From assembly GCA_035637115.1 (NCBI GenBank), contig DASPXV010000250.1:1-64000 (forward strand): a DNA stretch of 64,000 nucleotides. The letters are read 5' to 3'. Numbering within the stretch: position 1 is the first letter of the stretch; each line of letters starts with the position of its first letter. This document shows positions 1 to 9,041 of this stretch, in pieces. The stretch is from JAICSD01 sp035637115 (lineage in GTDB: Bacteria > Acidobacteriota > Vicinamibacteria > Vicinamibacterales > 2-12-FULL-66-21). The position numbers and the translations under genes were made by a program. Below the pieces are notes generated by a model. That model was not told the DNA's origin. It searched no databases and was given only the letters and a program-made list of their open reading frames with translations.

Positions 1-816
1 GGGGACGTGTGGATCGTGCGTGGCAAAGTACAGGAAAAATGGCTTGTTCCTGTCGCGGCGCACGCGCTGTTCGATGAACGCGGTCGCTTTGCTGCTGAAG
101 ACCTGCGCCATGTCTTCGTCCTTCCACAGCGCGCGGCTGCCGCCGGCCATATATCCGATGCGGCCGATTCCATTCACGATCGTCTGGTCATGCCCGTGAC
201 TCGGGTGCATGCTGAGCAGCCCGGGATTGTCCTTTCCGGTGGGCCCATTGCCGACGCGTGCGTCATAGCTCACGCGAATCGGATCCGCCGGATCCAGGTT
301 CACCACTCGGCGGTTCTCGACGTAGACCGTCGGCACGCGATCGCCGGTGGCCGGCATGATGAACGCGTAGTCGAATCCGATTTCGCCAGGGCCGGGCGCG
401 ATCTCGCCATTCCAGTCCGGACCGCCCTCAGGACCGAGACCGAGGTGCCACTTGCCGATGACGGCTGTCGCGTACCCTGCTGTGCGCAGCATGGACGCCA
501 TCGTCGTCTTCGCCACATCGATGACAAGTCCTGCATCACCTGGAAGGACGTTCGTTCCGGGGCGGCGAAACGCGTACTCGCCCGTCAGCAGCGCGTACCG
601 GGATGGAGTGCACGTGGCCGCGGCGGCATGGGCGTCAGTAAATCGCAGCCCTTCGCGTGCGAGACGATCGATGTTCGGCGTCTTCAGCGCTGTGGCGCCG
701 TACGCAGAGACGTCGCCGTAACCGAGATCGTCGGTGAGAATGACGACGACGTTCGGGCGATCCTGGGCGCGCGCAAGCGTCCCGGCCAGGAGTGCGACGA
801 GCAGCACACCGCGCAT
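1..816 (-). CDS. Type I sulfatase, 3' part outside window
   Basis: Exported sulfatase (alkaline-phosphatase superfamily, S1) that would hydrolyse sulfate esters, probably on a polysaccharide. Reading from the start there is a short signal peptide (MRGVLLVALLAGTLARA), then the metal-site motif LTDDLGYGD, the CTPSR motif whose Cys becomes formylglycine, the GKWHLG motif and, at the window edge, a PFFLYFATHDPHVP segment. The frame stays open to base 1, so the C-terminal part lies outside the window. ATG 816 is preferred because TAGCAT lies 7 bases upstream; ATG 825 and 855 are in-frame alternatives. It is divergent from a second sulfatase at 854. Substrate cannot be told from sequence. Confidence 0.9.
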   Translation of the reverse strand, partial: MRGVLLVALLAGTLARAQDRPNVVVILTDDLGYGDVSAYGATALKTPNIDRLAREGLRFTDAHAAAATCTPSRYALLTGEYAFRRPGTNVLPGDAGLVIDVAKTTMASMLRTAGYATAVIGKWHLGLGPEGGPDWNGEIAPGPGEIGFDYAFIMPATGDRVPTVYVENRRVVNLDPADPIRVSYDARVGNGPTGKDNPGLLSMHPSHGHDQTIVNGIGRIGYMAGGSRALWKDEDMAQVFSSKATAFIEQRVRRDRNKPFFLYFATHDPHVP

Positions 817-853
817 GGCGCGCATGCTAGCATGCGCCACGCGAGGTACACTC

Positions 854-2263
854 ATGCGATCTTCCGCCATCCTGCTCGTTCTCCTCCTTGCGCTGGGCGC
901 CACGATCCGCAGCGACGCCGCGCGGCAGTCCGCCGCCCGCACGAATTTCATCGTGATTCTCGCCGACGACCAGGGGTATGGCGATCTCGGCAGCTTCGGC
1001 CATCCCACGATCCGCACGCCCAATCTCGATCGCATGGCGGGTGAGGGACAGCGCTGGACGAGCTTCTACGGCGCGCACGTCTGCACGCCGAGCCGCGCAC
1101 AACTGCTCACGGGGCGGCTCGCAGTACGAACGGGACTGGCGGACGGCGTTCTGTTTCCGGATTCGACCGGCGGTCTTCAACCGGAGGAAATCACGATAGC
1201 GGAGCTGCTCAAGCGCCGCGGATACGCCACGGCCGCGATCGGCAAATGGCACCTCGGCGTGCTGCCGCAGTACCTGCCGATGGCGCAGGGCTTCGACTCG
1301 TATTTCGGCGTCCCATATTCGAACGACATGGACCAGACCGGCGGCATGCTTTCTCCCGAGGAGAAGTTCCGCCGCTACATGAATCCGAAGATCGAGTACT
1401 TCAATGTGCCGCTGATGCGCGGCGACAGGGTCGTCGAGCGTCCCACGGAACAGTCCACGCTCACCCGCCGCTACATGGATGAAGCGATTCAATTCATCAA
1501 GGCGCACCGTTCCGAACCGTTCTTCCTGTATCTCGCGCCGAACATGCCGCACATGCCGCTGTTCCGATCCGAGGCCTTCGCCGGAAAAAGCGCGCGAGGC
1601 GTCTACGGCGACGTGATCGAGGAGCTGGACTGGAACGTCGGCCGGCTGCTGCAGACGCTGCGAGAGCTGAAGCTCGATTCGAACACGCTGGTCGTGTACA
1701 CGAGCGACAACGGTCCATGGGCGCCGTACCGCGAGAACGCGGGGTCGGCGGGTCTTCTCAAAGGCGCGAAAGGCACGACGTGGGAGGGAGGGATGCGGGA
1801 GCCCTCGATCTTCTGGTGGCCTGGCACGATTCGCAGCGGCGTGGTGACTGGCATCGGCTCCGAACTGGATCTGCTGCCCACGCTCGCGAGAATCGCTGGA
1901 GTGCCGGCGCCGGCGGATCGTGTCATCGACGGCTACGATCTCTCCGACGTCCTGCGCAGGAACGCGCCCAGTCCCAGGGACACGATGTTCTTTTATGGCG
2001 GCGAGAAGCTGAGTGCGGTCCGCCACGGAAAGTACAAGGCGTACTTCCTGGTCCCCACCTCCACCGATGGCCGCGGCGGCGCGCAGCCGGGCAGCGAGCC
2101 GCAGCTGTACGATCTCGATCAGGATCCGTCAGAGAAATTCGATCTGGCGGCGCAGCATCCTGAAATCGTCGCCGAACTCAGACAACTCGCGGAGGCGCAC
2201 AAGAAGACAGTCGTGCCGGTCAAGAACCAGATCCGCACGCGAACGGCTGGAAGCGGTGGATAG
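854..2263 (+). CDS. Type I sulfatase
   Basis: Exported arylsulfatase-type enzyme of 469 aa, normal length for the family. The signal peptide covers about residues 1-22, Asp38-Asp39 belong to the metal site (ILADDQGYGD), and CTPSR at 77-81 is the formylglycine motif, followed by GKWHLG and later YTSDNGPW. The start at ATG 854 gives a sensible signal peptide; the frame is open further upstream, but that extension overlaps the divergent sulfatase and has no leader character. The next gene, an FGE, overlaps its 3' end by 8 bases, so enzyme and maturase are probably translated from one mRNA. It likely desulfates glycans taken up through the nearby TonB receptor (inference). Confidence 0.93.
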   Translation: MRSSAILLVLLLALGATIRSDAARQSAARTNFIVILADDQGYGDLGSFGHPTIRTPNLDRMAGEGQRWTSFYGAHVCTPSRAQLLTGRLAVRTGLADGVLFPDSTGGLQPEEITIAELLKRRGYATAAIGKWHLGVLPQYLPMAQGFDSYFGVPYSNDMDQTGGMLSPEEKFRRYMNPKIEYFNVPLMRGDRVVERPTEQSTLTRRYMDEAIQFIKAHRSEPFFLYLAPNMPHMPLFRSEAFAGKSARGVYGDVIEELDWNVGRLLQTLRELKLDSNTLVVYTSDNGPWAPYRENAGSAGLLKGAKGTTWEGGMREPSIFWWPGTIRSGVVTGIGSELDLLPTLARIAGVPAPADRVIDGYDLSDVLRRNAPSPRDTMFFYGGEKLSAVRHGKYKAYFLVPTSTDGRGGAQPGSEPQLYDLDQDPSEKFDLAAQHPEIVAELRQLAEAHKKTVVPVKNQIRTRTAGSGG

Positions 2264-3260
2264 GGCGCCAGCCGCCAGAGCCGCGGCAATCGCGTTCTGC
2301 ATGTGCATGTCCGTCGCATGCTCGCATCCTTCCGGACAAGACAAGAGCGCGCCAAAAAATCCCGACGGCATGGTCTGGATTCCTGGCGGCGAATTCTCAA
2401 TGGGATGCGACGGCTGCGGGATGCCTGACGCCTTACCCGTGCACCGCGTCTACGTGAGTGGATTCTGGATGGACCGCACGCCGGTCACCAACGCAGAGTT
2501 CGAGCGGTTCGTTGCCGCAACCGGTTATGTCACCGTCGCCGAGCGCAAACCGGATCCGCGCCAGTTTCCGAACGTGCCGCCGGAGATGCTCGTTCCGGGC
2601 TCCGCAGTCTTCGCGCCTCCGTCCGCGCCGGTGGCGCTCGACAACCATCTGCAGTGGTGGAGGTACGTACCCGGCGCGAACTGGCGCCATCCGGATGGAC
2701 CGCAGAGCACACTCGACGGTCGCGCGAACCATCCTGTCGTTCACATCGCATGGGACGACGCTCGCGAGTACGCGAAATGGGCGGGCAAGCGCCTGCCGAC
2801 CGAGGCGGAGTTCGAGTTCGCTGCGCGCGGCGGCCTCGAACGCAATCTGTACGCGTGGGGCAACGAGCTGACGCCTGGCGGACGGGCGATGGCGAACATC
2901 TGGCAGGGGCACTTCCCAGACGCGAACTCCGCAACCGATGGCTACGCTACGACATCACCGGTTGATGCGTTTCCACCGAGCGGCTACGGACTGTACGACG
3001 TGGGCGGCAACGTGTGGCAGTGGTGCGCGGACTGGTACCGGCCGGATGCGTATACGGCGTCGGCGCCACGGAATCCGCAGGGACCCGACGACAGCTACGA
3101 CCCTGAAGAGCCGGACACGAAGAAGCGCGTCACCCGCGGCGGATCGTTCCTCTGCACGGGATCGTACTGCGCGCGATACCTGGTAGGCAGCCGCGGGAAG
3201 GCGGAGGTGAGCAGCGCTGCGTCGAATCTCGGGTTCCGGCTGGTGAAATCCGCGAGCTGA
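2256..3260 (+). CDS. Formylglycine-generating enzyme (sulfatase maturase)
   Basis: FGE-sulfatase (SUMF1) domain protein of 334 aa. The GTG start at 2256 follows GGAAG and overlaps the sulfatase stop by 8 bases; it gives a hydrophobic leader ending near Cys22 (possible lipoprotein or signal peptide). ATG 2301 or 2307 are alternatives. Conserved FGE segments are IPGGEFSMG, FWMDRTPVTNAEF, KRLPTEAEFEFAARGG, YDVGGNVWQW and the C-terminal RGGSFLCTGSYCARY. The two cysteines of that last segment, about C300 and C305, have the five-residue spacing of the catalytic pair of true FGEs, so this is unlikely to be a non-catalytic SUMF1 relative. It would oxidise the CTPSR Cys of the adjacent sulfatases. Confidence 0.92.
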   Translation: MDRAPAARAAAIAFCMCMSVACSHPSGQDKSAPKNPDGMVWIPGGEFSMGCDGCGMPDALPVHRVYVSGFWMDRTPVTNAEFERFVAATGYVTVAERKPDPRQFPNVPPEMLVPGSAVFAPPSAPVALDNHLQWWRYVPGANWRHPDGPQSTLDGRANHPVVHIAWDDAREYAKWAGKRLPTEAEFEFAARGGLERNLYAWGNELTPGGRAMANIWQGHFPDANSATDGYATTSPVDAFPPSGYGLYDVGGNVWQWCADWYRPDAYTASAPRNPQGPDDSYDPEEPDTKKRVTRGGSFLCTGSYCARYLVGSRGKAEVSSAASNLGFRLVKSAS

Positions 3261-3270
3261 CGACTGGCGA

Positions 3271-3298
3271 GTGACGCGCGTCCGCAGACGCGCGCCAC
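3271..3298. terminator. Hairpin between convergent genes
   Basis: GTGACGCGCGTC and GACGCGCGCCAC pair with one mismatch around a CGCA loop. The hairpin sits in the 48-bp gap between the convergent FGE and TonB-receptor genes. There is no clear T-tract, so a bidirectional terminator is an inference from position and stability. Confidence 0.5.
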
Positions 3299-3308
3299 TG
3301 CCTTCAAT

Positions 3309-6300
3309 CTAGAACCGGATCCGCGCGGCGAGCTGGATGATGCGCGGATCGCGCGCGCCATTCACCGTTCCGAACCCGTTGCGGTTCGCCACGATGAAAT
3401 TTCCCGCCGTGTCGTAAGGAAGGTTCGACGGCCTCGTCGCCGTGAGGCTGGCGAAGTTCGCCGTCGCATTCACGCCCGAGAACTGCGTGTGGTTCAGCGC
3501 GTTGAATGCGTCCGCCCGCAGCTCGAATCGCGCCTGGCCGCGCAGCTTGAACGATTTCTGGACTGACACATCCAGGTTATTCACGCCGGGTGCCGTCAGC
3601 CAATTCCGCCCTGACTCGAGACCGATGCTGCCGGGTTGCGGCGGCGCGAACACGGCGGTGTTGAACTGCGCGTACGGGTCGCCGCTGTTGCCGCTGCCCG
3701 GATCGCCGTTGACGGCGACGCGCGAGCCTTCGGTGAACGATCCCGTCAGGTTCTGGTTGCCGATGCCGGAGATGCTGAACCCGGGCGTGTATGGCGCGCC
3801 GCTCACGACGCGATAGATACCCGAGATCTGCCAGCCATCGAACACCGCGGCGCCCAGGCCCTTGCCGGCGAATCGCCGCAGCCCTGGAACCTCGTAGACG
3901 AAGTTGGCGACGAAGTTGTGCCGGCGATCCTGGTTGAGCGGACCATAGTTCGCCTCCCTGTCGCGGCCGTCGATGCGGTGGAAATCGCCATCCCCACCAT
4001 TGGTGGTGCCGAGCGCCTTGCTCAGCGTGTAGCTGATGCCGAACAGCAGCCCGTTCGTGAACCGCCGGTCGAGCGTCGTTTGCAGCGCATTGTAGTTGGC
4101 GCTGCCGCTCATCTCGTGCAGGTTGATGTTCCCGAAGCCGCGATACGGCCGCAGGAAATCCGCCGGCAGCGACGTTGCGCCGGGCGTAGACGAAGCGGAC
4201 AGCGTGGGGTCCTGGTTCGCCGTGGCGAACGCCGCGCCGTAGGGGATGGCATTCAGGTTGATGCGCTGCAACAGATGCCGCGACTGCGACCCGACATACG
4301 ACACGTCGAGCACGAACGCGTAGGGCAGCTTCGTCTGTACGCCGATGTTGTAGTTATAGACGGTCGGGATCTGGCCGCTGTAAGAGAAGGCGTTGAGCCC
4401 GAAGGGCGCCAGCAGCGCCTGCGACACATCGCTCAGATCCTGCAGCCGGCCGAACTGCACGGTCGGCGCGAACGTCGTCGGTGGATTGCCGATCATGTCG
4501 AAGGTCTCGTTCCCCTGGAAGCGGTCGTAGAACACGCCGCCGCCGCCGCGCACGATCATTTTCTGCCGGCCGGTCAGGTCGTAGGTAAATCCGAACCGTG
4601 GCGCGTAGAGCACGCCCTTGTTGTCCATCAGGTACTTGTTCACGCCCTCACCCGCCTGGCGGATGCCGTTCAGGATATCGCCCGAGTTCGGAACGATGCG
4701 ACCAATGAAGGTCGACGCGACGGCCGTGCCCGTTACGGGATCGAAGCCGCTGCGCACGCCGTTGATGATCGCCGGCTGGAAGAGTCGCGGCGCGTTCGAT
4801 GAGGACCACAGATCGGGGAGGAACGTGGACGTCTGCAGATCCGCGTCGTACTGCGGCTGGATGTAGTAGAAGCGCAGGCCGTAATCGAACGTCAGGCGGC
4901 TCGTCGCTCTCCAGTTGTCCTGCACGTACCACTCGATGTTCTGATAGCGATACTTGCCGGTGGCGTACTGCGACGCCTGGTTGTAAGTATTGAAAATGCC
5001 CAGCGCCGCATTGGCGTAACCGTATCCCGTGTCCAGCGGGTTCGCGGTGTTATCCGCGAAGCTGATGTCGCCGTTGGCGTTGGCGAACGACGTCTGGTCT
5101 TTCTGGCTGTATTGGAAATACATGCCAGCCTTGATCGTGTGCTTCGACATCGCCTTGGTGAAGTTGTCGATCACATCGGTCGTGCGGTTGTAGTTGAAGA
5201 ACGGCGCATTGTTGGTGCCGAACGTCGGCGCCGAATTGCCGCCGCGAGCGCGCGTGCCGAAGTCGAAGCGCGGGATGTAGTCGTTCTGCACCGCGGTCGG
5301 ATAGAGCAGTGGCAGCCCCGAAAGTCCTGTCGCCTTGCGCGAGAGGGAATCGTCCGTCGCGTCGATGTTGATCCGGTTGTAGCCGAAGCCCACGGTCACT
5401 TCGTTGTAGGTCGTCGGATTGATCACCTTCGTGACGTTCAGCGCGAACGCGTGTCCCGGGCGCGTGTCGGTGATCTTCGTGTGCTCCATGTTCGTGCCGA
5501 GCACGAACGAGCCGTAGTTCGACGTGATCGAGTCGGAGTTGTTCACGTAGCGGCCGAACACCCGCCAGCTTTCGGCTGGACTCCAGTCGATGCGGATCAT
5601 GTCCTCGCGCCGCGGGTAGTTGTCCGACGTCTGCGACGTGTAGTTGAATCCCTGGGCGCTGGCATTGGGGGCCGGGAACAGCTTCAGGATGTTGAGACCC
5701 GGCGTGTACAACCGCGCCGGATCGATACGCCCGAGCACGCCTTGATATGCGAAGCAGCCAGACGTATTCGCCGCGCTGCAGGAAAGACCAGTGGAGGTGT
5801 CGCGGATGTAGGGGAACGGGTTGCCGTTATTGTCCACGCTCTGCGAGAAGTCTCCCTGGCGCTCGAGGGCAGTCGGCAGCTTGATGCGGCGCAGGTTGTT
5901 CGGCCTGAGCTGGCGCTGGAACTCCTGCGACCAGAAGAAGAACAACTTGTTGCGCCCGTCGTTGAACCCATTGGGCACGAAGATCGGACCGCCGATCGTG
6001 TAGCCGATGTCGTCGAGGCGCAGGAGATTCTTCGCGAGGCCTTCGCGGTTGTTCAGCCAGTTGGTGGCGTTGAGACTGTCGTGCCGCTTGTACCACGAGC
6101 CCGACCCGCGGAAGTCGCGTCCGCCGCTCTTCGTCACCACGCTGATCTGCGCACCCGACGACCGGCCGTACTCCGCCTGGTAGTTCGCCGTGAGCACCTT
6201 GAACTCCGCCACGGCATCGAGGCTCAGCGTCGCGAGCTGATCGCCGTTGTTGCCGGTATCGACGTTGCCGACGCCGTCGAGCGTCAGGTTGTTCTGGTTG

Positions 6301-6860
6301 AATCTCGCGCCGTTCGCGCTGATGCTGCCGAGGCCGGCGTGTCCGGCCACGGTGAGGTTGGCCGTGTTCACGACGCCAGGTGTCAGGCCGACGAGCGCGA
6401 GGTAGCTGCGGCTGTTGACCGCGACGTCCTGCAGCACCTTGCCTTCGAGCGTGTACCCGCGCTCGGCAGTCTGCGTCTTGAGTTCGGTCGTGCGTCCCGT
6501 GACCGTCACCGTCTCAGTGCGCGCGCCGACTTCGAGGGTGATGATTCCGGCGTTCAGCTTGTCGTTGGCGTTGACGACGACATTGGTGCGTTCGATGGAT
6601 TTGAAGCCCTCGAGCGCGATTTTCAGCGTGTACGTGCCCGGCTGGACCTGCGGAAAAGTGAAGGCGCCGGTCTCCTGCGTGATCACGGCGATTTGATCGC
6701 CGCGCTGATTGCTGACGAGCGTCACGGATACGCCAGGTACCGCCCCGCCCTGCGCGTCACGGACGACTCCAGCGACGGATCCGCTGGTCGTCTGCGCGCC
6801 GGCCGCTGCGGCCACGAGCGCTACCAGTAACATGAACGCGGAACATCGAATCGGCCGCAT
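3309..6860 (-). CDS. Oar-like TonB-dependent receptor
   Basis: Outer-membrane receptor of 1183 aa. ATG 6860 is preceded by GGGAGGAG, which decides the start over an ATG 24 bases upstream. In order there are a signal peptide (about 1-22), a carboxypeptidase-regulatory-like Ig domain (about 23-110, with VAGVVRDAQGGAVPG and GTYTLKIALEGF), a plug domain (about 125-250, with SANGARFNQNNLTLDGVGN and AEYGRSSGAQISVVTKSGG), and a long beta-barrel ending in the aromatic ARIRF. Acidobacteria encode many such receptors. Next to GH67, ManD and sulfatases it probably imports oligosaccharides, but the ligand is not visible in the sequence. A LacI-type operator-like site lies upstream. Confidence 0.9.
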   Translation of the reverse strand: MRPIRCSAFMLLVALVAAAAGAQTTSGSVAGVVRDAQGGAVPGVSVTLVSNQRGDQIAVITQETGAFTFPQVQPGTYTLKIALEGFKSIERTNVVVNANDKLNAGIITLEVGARTETVTVTGRTTELKTQTAERGYTLEGKVLQDVAVNSRSYLALVGLTPGVVNTANLTVAGHAGLGSISANGARFNQNNLTLDGVGNVDTGNNGDQLATLSLDAVAEFKVLTANYQAEYGRSSGAQISVVTKSGGRDFRGSGSWYKRHDSLNATNWLNNREGLAKNLLRLDDIGYTIGGPIFVPNGFNDGRNKLFFFWSQEFQRQLRPNNLRRIKLPTALERQGDFSQSVDNNGNPFPYIRDTSTGLSCSAANTSGCFAYQGVLGRIDPARLYTPGLNILKLFPAPNASAQGFNYTSQTSDNYPRREDMIRIDWSPAESWRVFGRYVNNSDSITSNYGSFVLGTNMEHTKITDTRPGHAFALNVTKVINPTTYNEVTVGFGYNRINIDATDDSLSRKATGLSGLPLLYPTAVQNDYIPRFDFGTRARGGNSAPTFGTNNAPFFNYNRTTDVIDNFTKAMSKHTIKAGMYFQYSQKDQTSFANANGDISFADNTANPLDTGYGYANAALGIFNTYNQASQYATGKYRYQNIEWYVQDNWRATSRLTFDYGLRFYYIQPQYDADLQTSTFLPDLWSSSNAPRLFQPAIINGVRSGFDPVTGTAVASTFIGRIVPNSGDILNGIRQAGEGVNKYLMDNKGVLYAPRFGFTYDLTGRQKMIVRGGGGVFYDRFQGNETFDMIGNPPTTFAPTVQFGRLQDLSDVSQALLAPFGLNAFSYSGQIPTVYNYNIGVQTKLPYAFVLDVSYVGSQSRHLLQRINLNAIPYGAAFATANQDPTLSASSTPGATSLPADFLRPYRGFGNINLHEMSGSANYNALQTTLDRRFTNGLLFGISYTLSKALGTTNGGDGDFHRIDGRDREANYGPLNQDRRHNFVANFVYEVPGLRRFAGKGLGAAVFDGWQISGIYRVVSGAPYTPGFSISGIGNQNLTGSFTEGSRVAVNGDPGSGNSGDPYAQFNTAVFAPPQPGSIGLESGRNWLTAPGVNNLDVSVQKSFKLRGQARFELRADAFNALNHTQFSGVNATANFASLTATRPSNLPYDTAGNFIVANRNGFGTVNGARDPRIIQLAARIRF

Positions 6861-6895
6861 ATCTCCTCCCGCTGACATACGCAATTTGCCTCGAA

Positions 6896-6909
6896 TGAAA
6901 TCGGTTCCA
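6896..6909. promoter_or_regulatory. Candidate LacI-family operator
   Basis: TGAAATCGGTTCCA is a near-palindrome with central CG and TG...CA ends, the form bound by many LacI-family sugar regulators. It sits 36-49 bases upstream of the TonB-receptor start. Two of seven pairs mismatch, and no LacI gene is in the window, so this is tentative. Confidence 0.35.
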
Positions 6910-6959
6910 TTGGATTCGGCGCGACCATACCACCGCGGTTCTTCATGGTCAACAACCGC

Positions 6960-9041
6960 CTACCTGGAACCGCGCGCGCGCTCGAAATAGCGAAGGCACT
7001 TGTCGCGCCACGCCGAGGCATCAGCAGATTGGCGCTGTAATCTCGCCAGTACCGCCTCGTACCGCGCGTCGTCGATCTTCCCGCGCAGCATCCTCCATCG
7101 CTGCTCGAGTCCCCGGGCTTCGTCCACGCCGCGGTTGTACGAGAAGACGAGCTCGTCCCATAACGTCCGTCCGGACTTCAGGCGATACTCCCACGGCAGA
7201 TGGTGAAACCACAGGAGGAGTTCGTCCGGAGTAGTGGCGGGAGCGTTCCACCATTCGCGCAAGGGAGCGCGGTACTGCTCGACGGCGCGGCTGCCGCCGC
7301 GCGTGCGATCGAAGCCGATGCCGGTCGCATCCGCGTGATGGTAGTAAGGGGCGGACCAGTCCGCGCGCCGCGGATCGGTGTTCTCGGGCATCGGCGCATA
7401 GTGATCGCCGCCGATGAGATGGTGCAGCCCGAGTGGCATCGTATACCGCACGTACGCTTCGCGCGAGTCGCGCATGATCGACCGGATCGTTGTGACGACG
7501 TCGGGCGCATCGCCCCATGTCATCCGGATCCATTCGTCGGCGACGTCTTCAGCGCGCAGCGCTGGATTCCATGCGAGGCGTCCAAACGCGTACCAGTTCG
7601 CCTGCCCGAAGTCGTGACCGGTCCAGTTGGCATCGCGGCCGGTGTTGGCCACGCCGGCAATGCCTGTCTGCCGCTTGCCTTCGACCGATCCATCGAGGAC
7701 GCTAGCGACAGGGGAGCCCGGACCTTTCGCATATGTCTCGGCGTCGAAGAATTCCTTCCACATCGGCGCGAGGTACACGAGGTGCGTCGATTGCCCGAGG
7801 TATTCCTGGGTGATCTGAAGCTCCGCGACCAGCGATGTCTTTGGCATCGCGCCGAACAGCGGATGAAACGGCTCTCGTGGCTGGAAATCGAGCGGGCCGT
7901 TCTTGATCTGGACGAATACATTGGGGCGGAACGCACCGTCCAGCGGGACGAACTCCGCGTAGGCACGCTTGACGCGATCGGGATCGACGTCGGCGTTGTA
8001 GACGAACGCGCGCCACATCACGACGCCGCCGTGGGGCGCCACGGCGTCGGCGAGAACGTTCGCGCCGTCGGCGTGCGTGCGGCCGTAATCCTGCGGCCCG
8101 GGCTGCCCCTCGCTGTTTGCCTTGACAACGAATCCGCCGAAGTCGGGAATGAGCCGATAGATCTCGTCGGCCTTCTCGCGCCACCATCGCGCGACCGCGG
8201 GATCGCGCGGATCGTTGGTTGCCAGGCCACCGATCATCCTCGGCGCGGCGAAGTTCGCGGCGAGGTAGACGCGAATGCCGTATGGCCTCAGGATCGCGGC
8301 GATCGCCGCGGATTTCTCAAGCAGCGGAGGCGTCAGCGACTGTGGATTCGCATTGACACTATTGATGACGGCGCCGTTGATCCCGATGGACGCGTTCGCG
8401 CGCGCATAGTCGCGGATACGATCGTCTACGCGCTCGGGCCAGAAGAACGATCGACCCGCATAGCCGCGCTCGATGCTGCCGTCCAGGTTGTCCCAGTGAT
8501 CCAGGAGCCGGCGATCGAGCCGGGGCTTCTCGGCGATGTCGAGCGGATCGATCGGCTGGCCGGTCTGAATGAGGCGAAGAAAATGGAACGCGCCGTACAT
8601 CGCGCCCGCTTGCCCCTTTGACGCGATCACCGTCGCGCGAAGACCGCCGACGGTTGCGGAACGAAGGACGTAGCCCTCCTCGCCGAGGCGCGCCAGCGCG
8701 TCGGTCCATCCCAGCGTCGCAATCAAGGGTGAGTTCGACGGCGTGCCGGCGATGATTGCGCCCGACGCGCGCGGCCGTTCGATACGCGGCACGTCCACGC
8801 CGAGCAATCCTGTGAGGCCGCGCCGCAACTCCGCGGCGGTCGCCTCCGATGCCGGGCTGCGCCCTGTCACCACAATCGCCGTTGCCGCCAACCGGTACGC
8901 ATCACGACGAGGGGCATCGCCAACCGGCGAATATCGCAGCCAGAGGTCATATCCCGTCTCCGCAGCAGCACCGCCGGCCCCGATCGGCAAGAGCGCTGTG
9001 GCGCACGCGAAGACGACGAGCGCGCGGCGGCCTGTCATCAC
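6960..9041 (-). CDS. aguA: Alpha-glucuronidase, GH67
   Basis: Exported GH67 enzyme of 693 aa that would release (4-O-methyl-)glucuronate from xylo-oligosaccharides or a similar acidic glycan. Signal peptide is about residues 1-28, then the N-terminal YDLWLRY domain, the TIM barrel and a helical C-terminal domain. All three catalytic positions are recognisable: Glu about 311 in NSEGQPGP, Asp about 385 in IKNGPLDFQPREP and Glu about 413 in ITQEYLGQ. GTG 9041 overlaps the manD stop by four bases; ATG 9038 is an equally good start. It is the last gene of a propeller-manD-aguA operon, so liberated glucuronate can feed the ManD pathway. Confidence 0.94.
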   Translation of the reverse strand: MMTGRRALVVFACATALLPIGAGGAAAETGYDLWLRYSPVGDAPRRDAYRLAATAIVVTGRSPASEATAAELRRGLTGLLGVDVPRIERPRASGAIIAGTPSNSPLIATLGWTDALARLGEEGYVLRSATVGGLRATVIASKGQAGAMYGAFHFLRLIQTGQPIDPLDIAEKPRLDRRLLDHWDNLDGSIERGYAGRSFFWPERVDDRIRDYARANASIGINGAVINSVNANPQSLTPPLLEKSAAIAAILRPYGIRVYLAANFAAPRMIGGLATNDPRDPAVARWWREKADEIYRLIPDFGGFVVKANSEGQPGPQDYGRTHADGANVLADAVAPHGGVVMWRAFVYNADVDPDRVKRAYAEFVPLDGAFRPNVFVQIKNGPLDFQPREPFHPLFGAMPKTSLVAELQITQEYLGQSTHLVYLAPMWKEFFDAETYAKGPGSPVASVLDGSVEGKRQTGIAGVANTGRDANWTGHDFGQANWYAFGRLAWNPALRAEDVADEWIRMTWGDAPDVVTTIRSIMRDSREAYVRYTMPLGLHHLIGGDHYAPMPENTDPRRADWSAPYYHHADATGIGFDRTRGGSRAVEQYRAPLREWWNAPATTPDELLLWFHHLPWEYRLKSGRTLWDELVFSYNRGVDEARGLEQRWRMLRGKIDDARYEAVLARLQRQSADASAWRDKCLRYFERARGSR

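Noticed and set aside
847..852. TACACT as -10 of the plus-strand sulfatase
   Set aside because: It ends one base before the ATG, so transcription would start inside the gene; excluded from the leaderless set.
7..1044. 345-codon plus-strand frame at the left edge
   Set aside because: The minus strand encodes an unmistakable sulfatase N-terminus here, and the plus frame also runs into the second sulfatase in the wrong frame.
3636..6830. Two long plus-strand open frames (388 and 572 codons) opposite the TonB receptor
   Set aside because: They mirror the codon bias of the receptor gene, lack starts with ribosome sites and show no domain.
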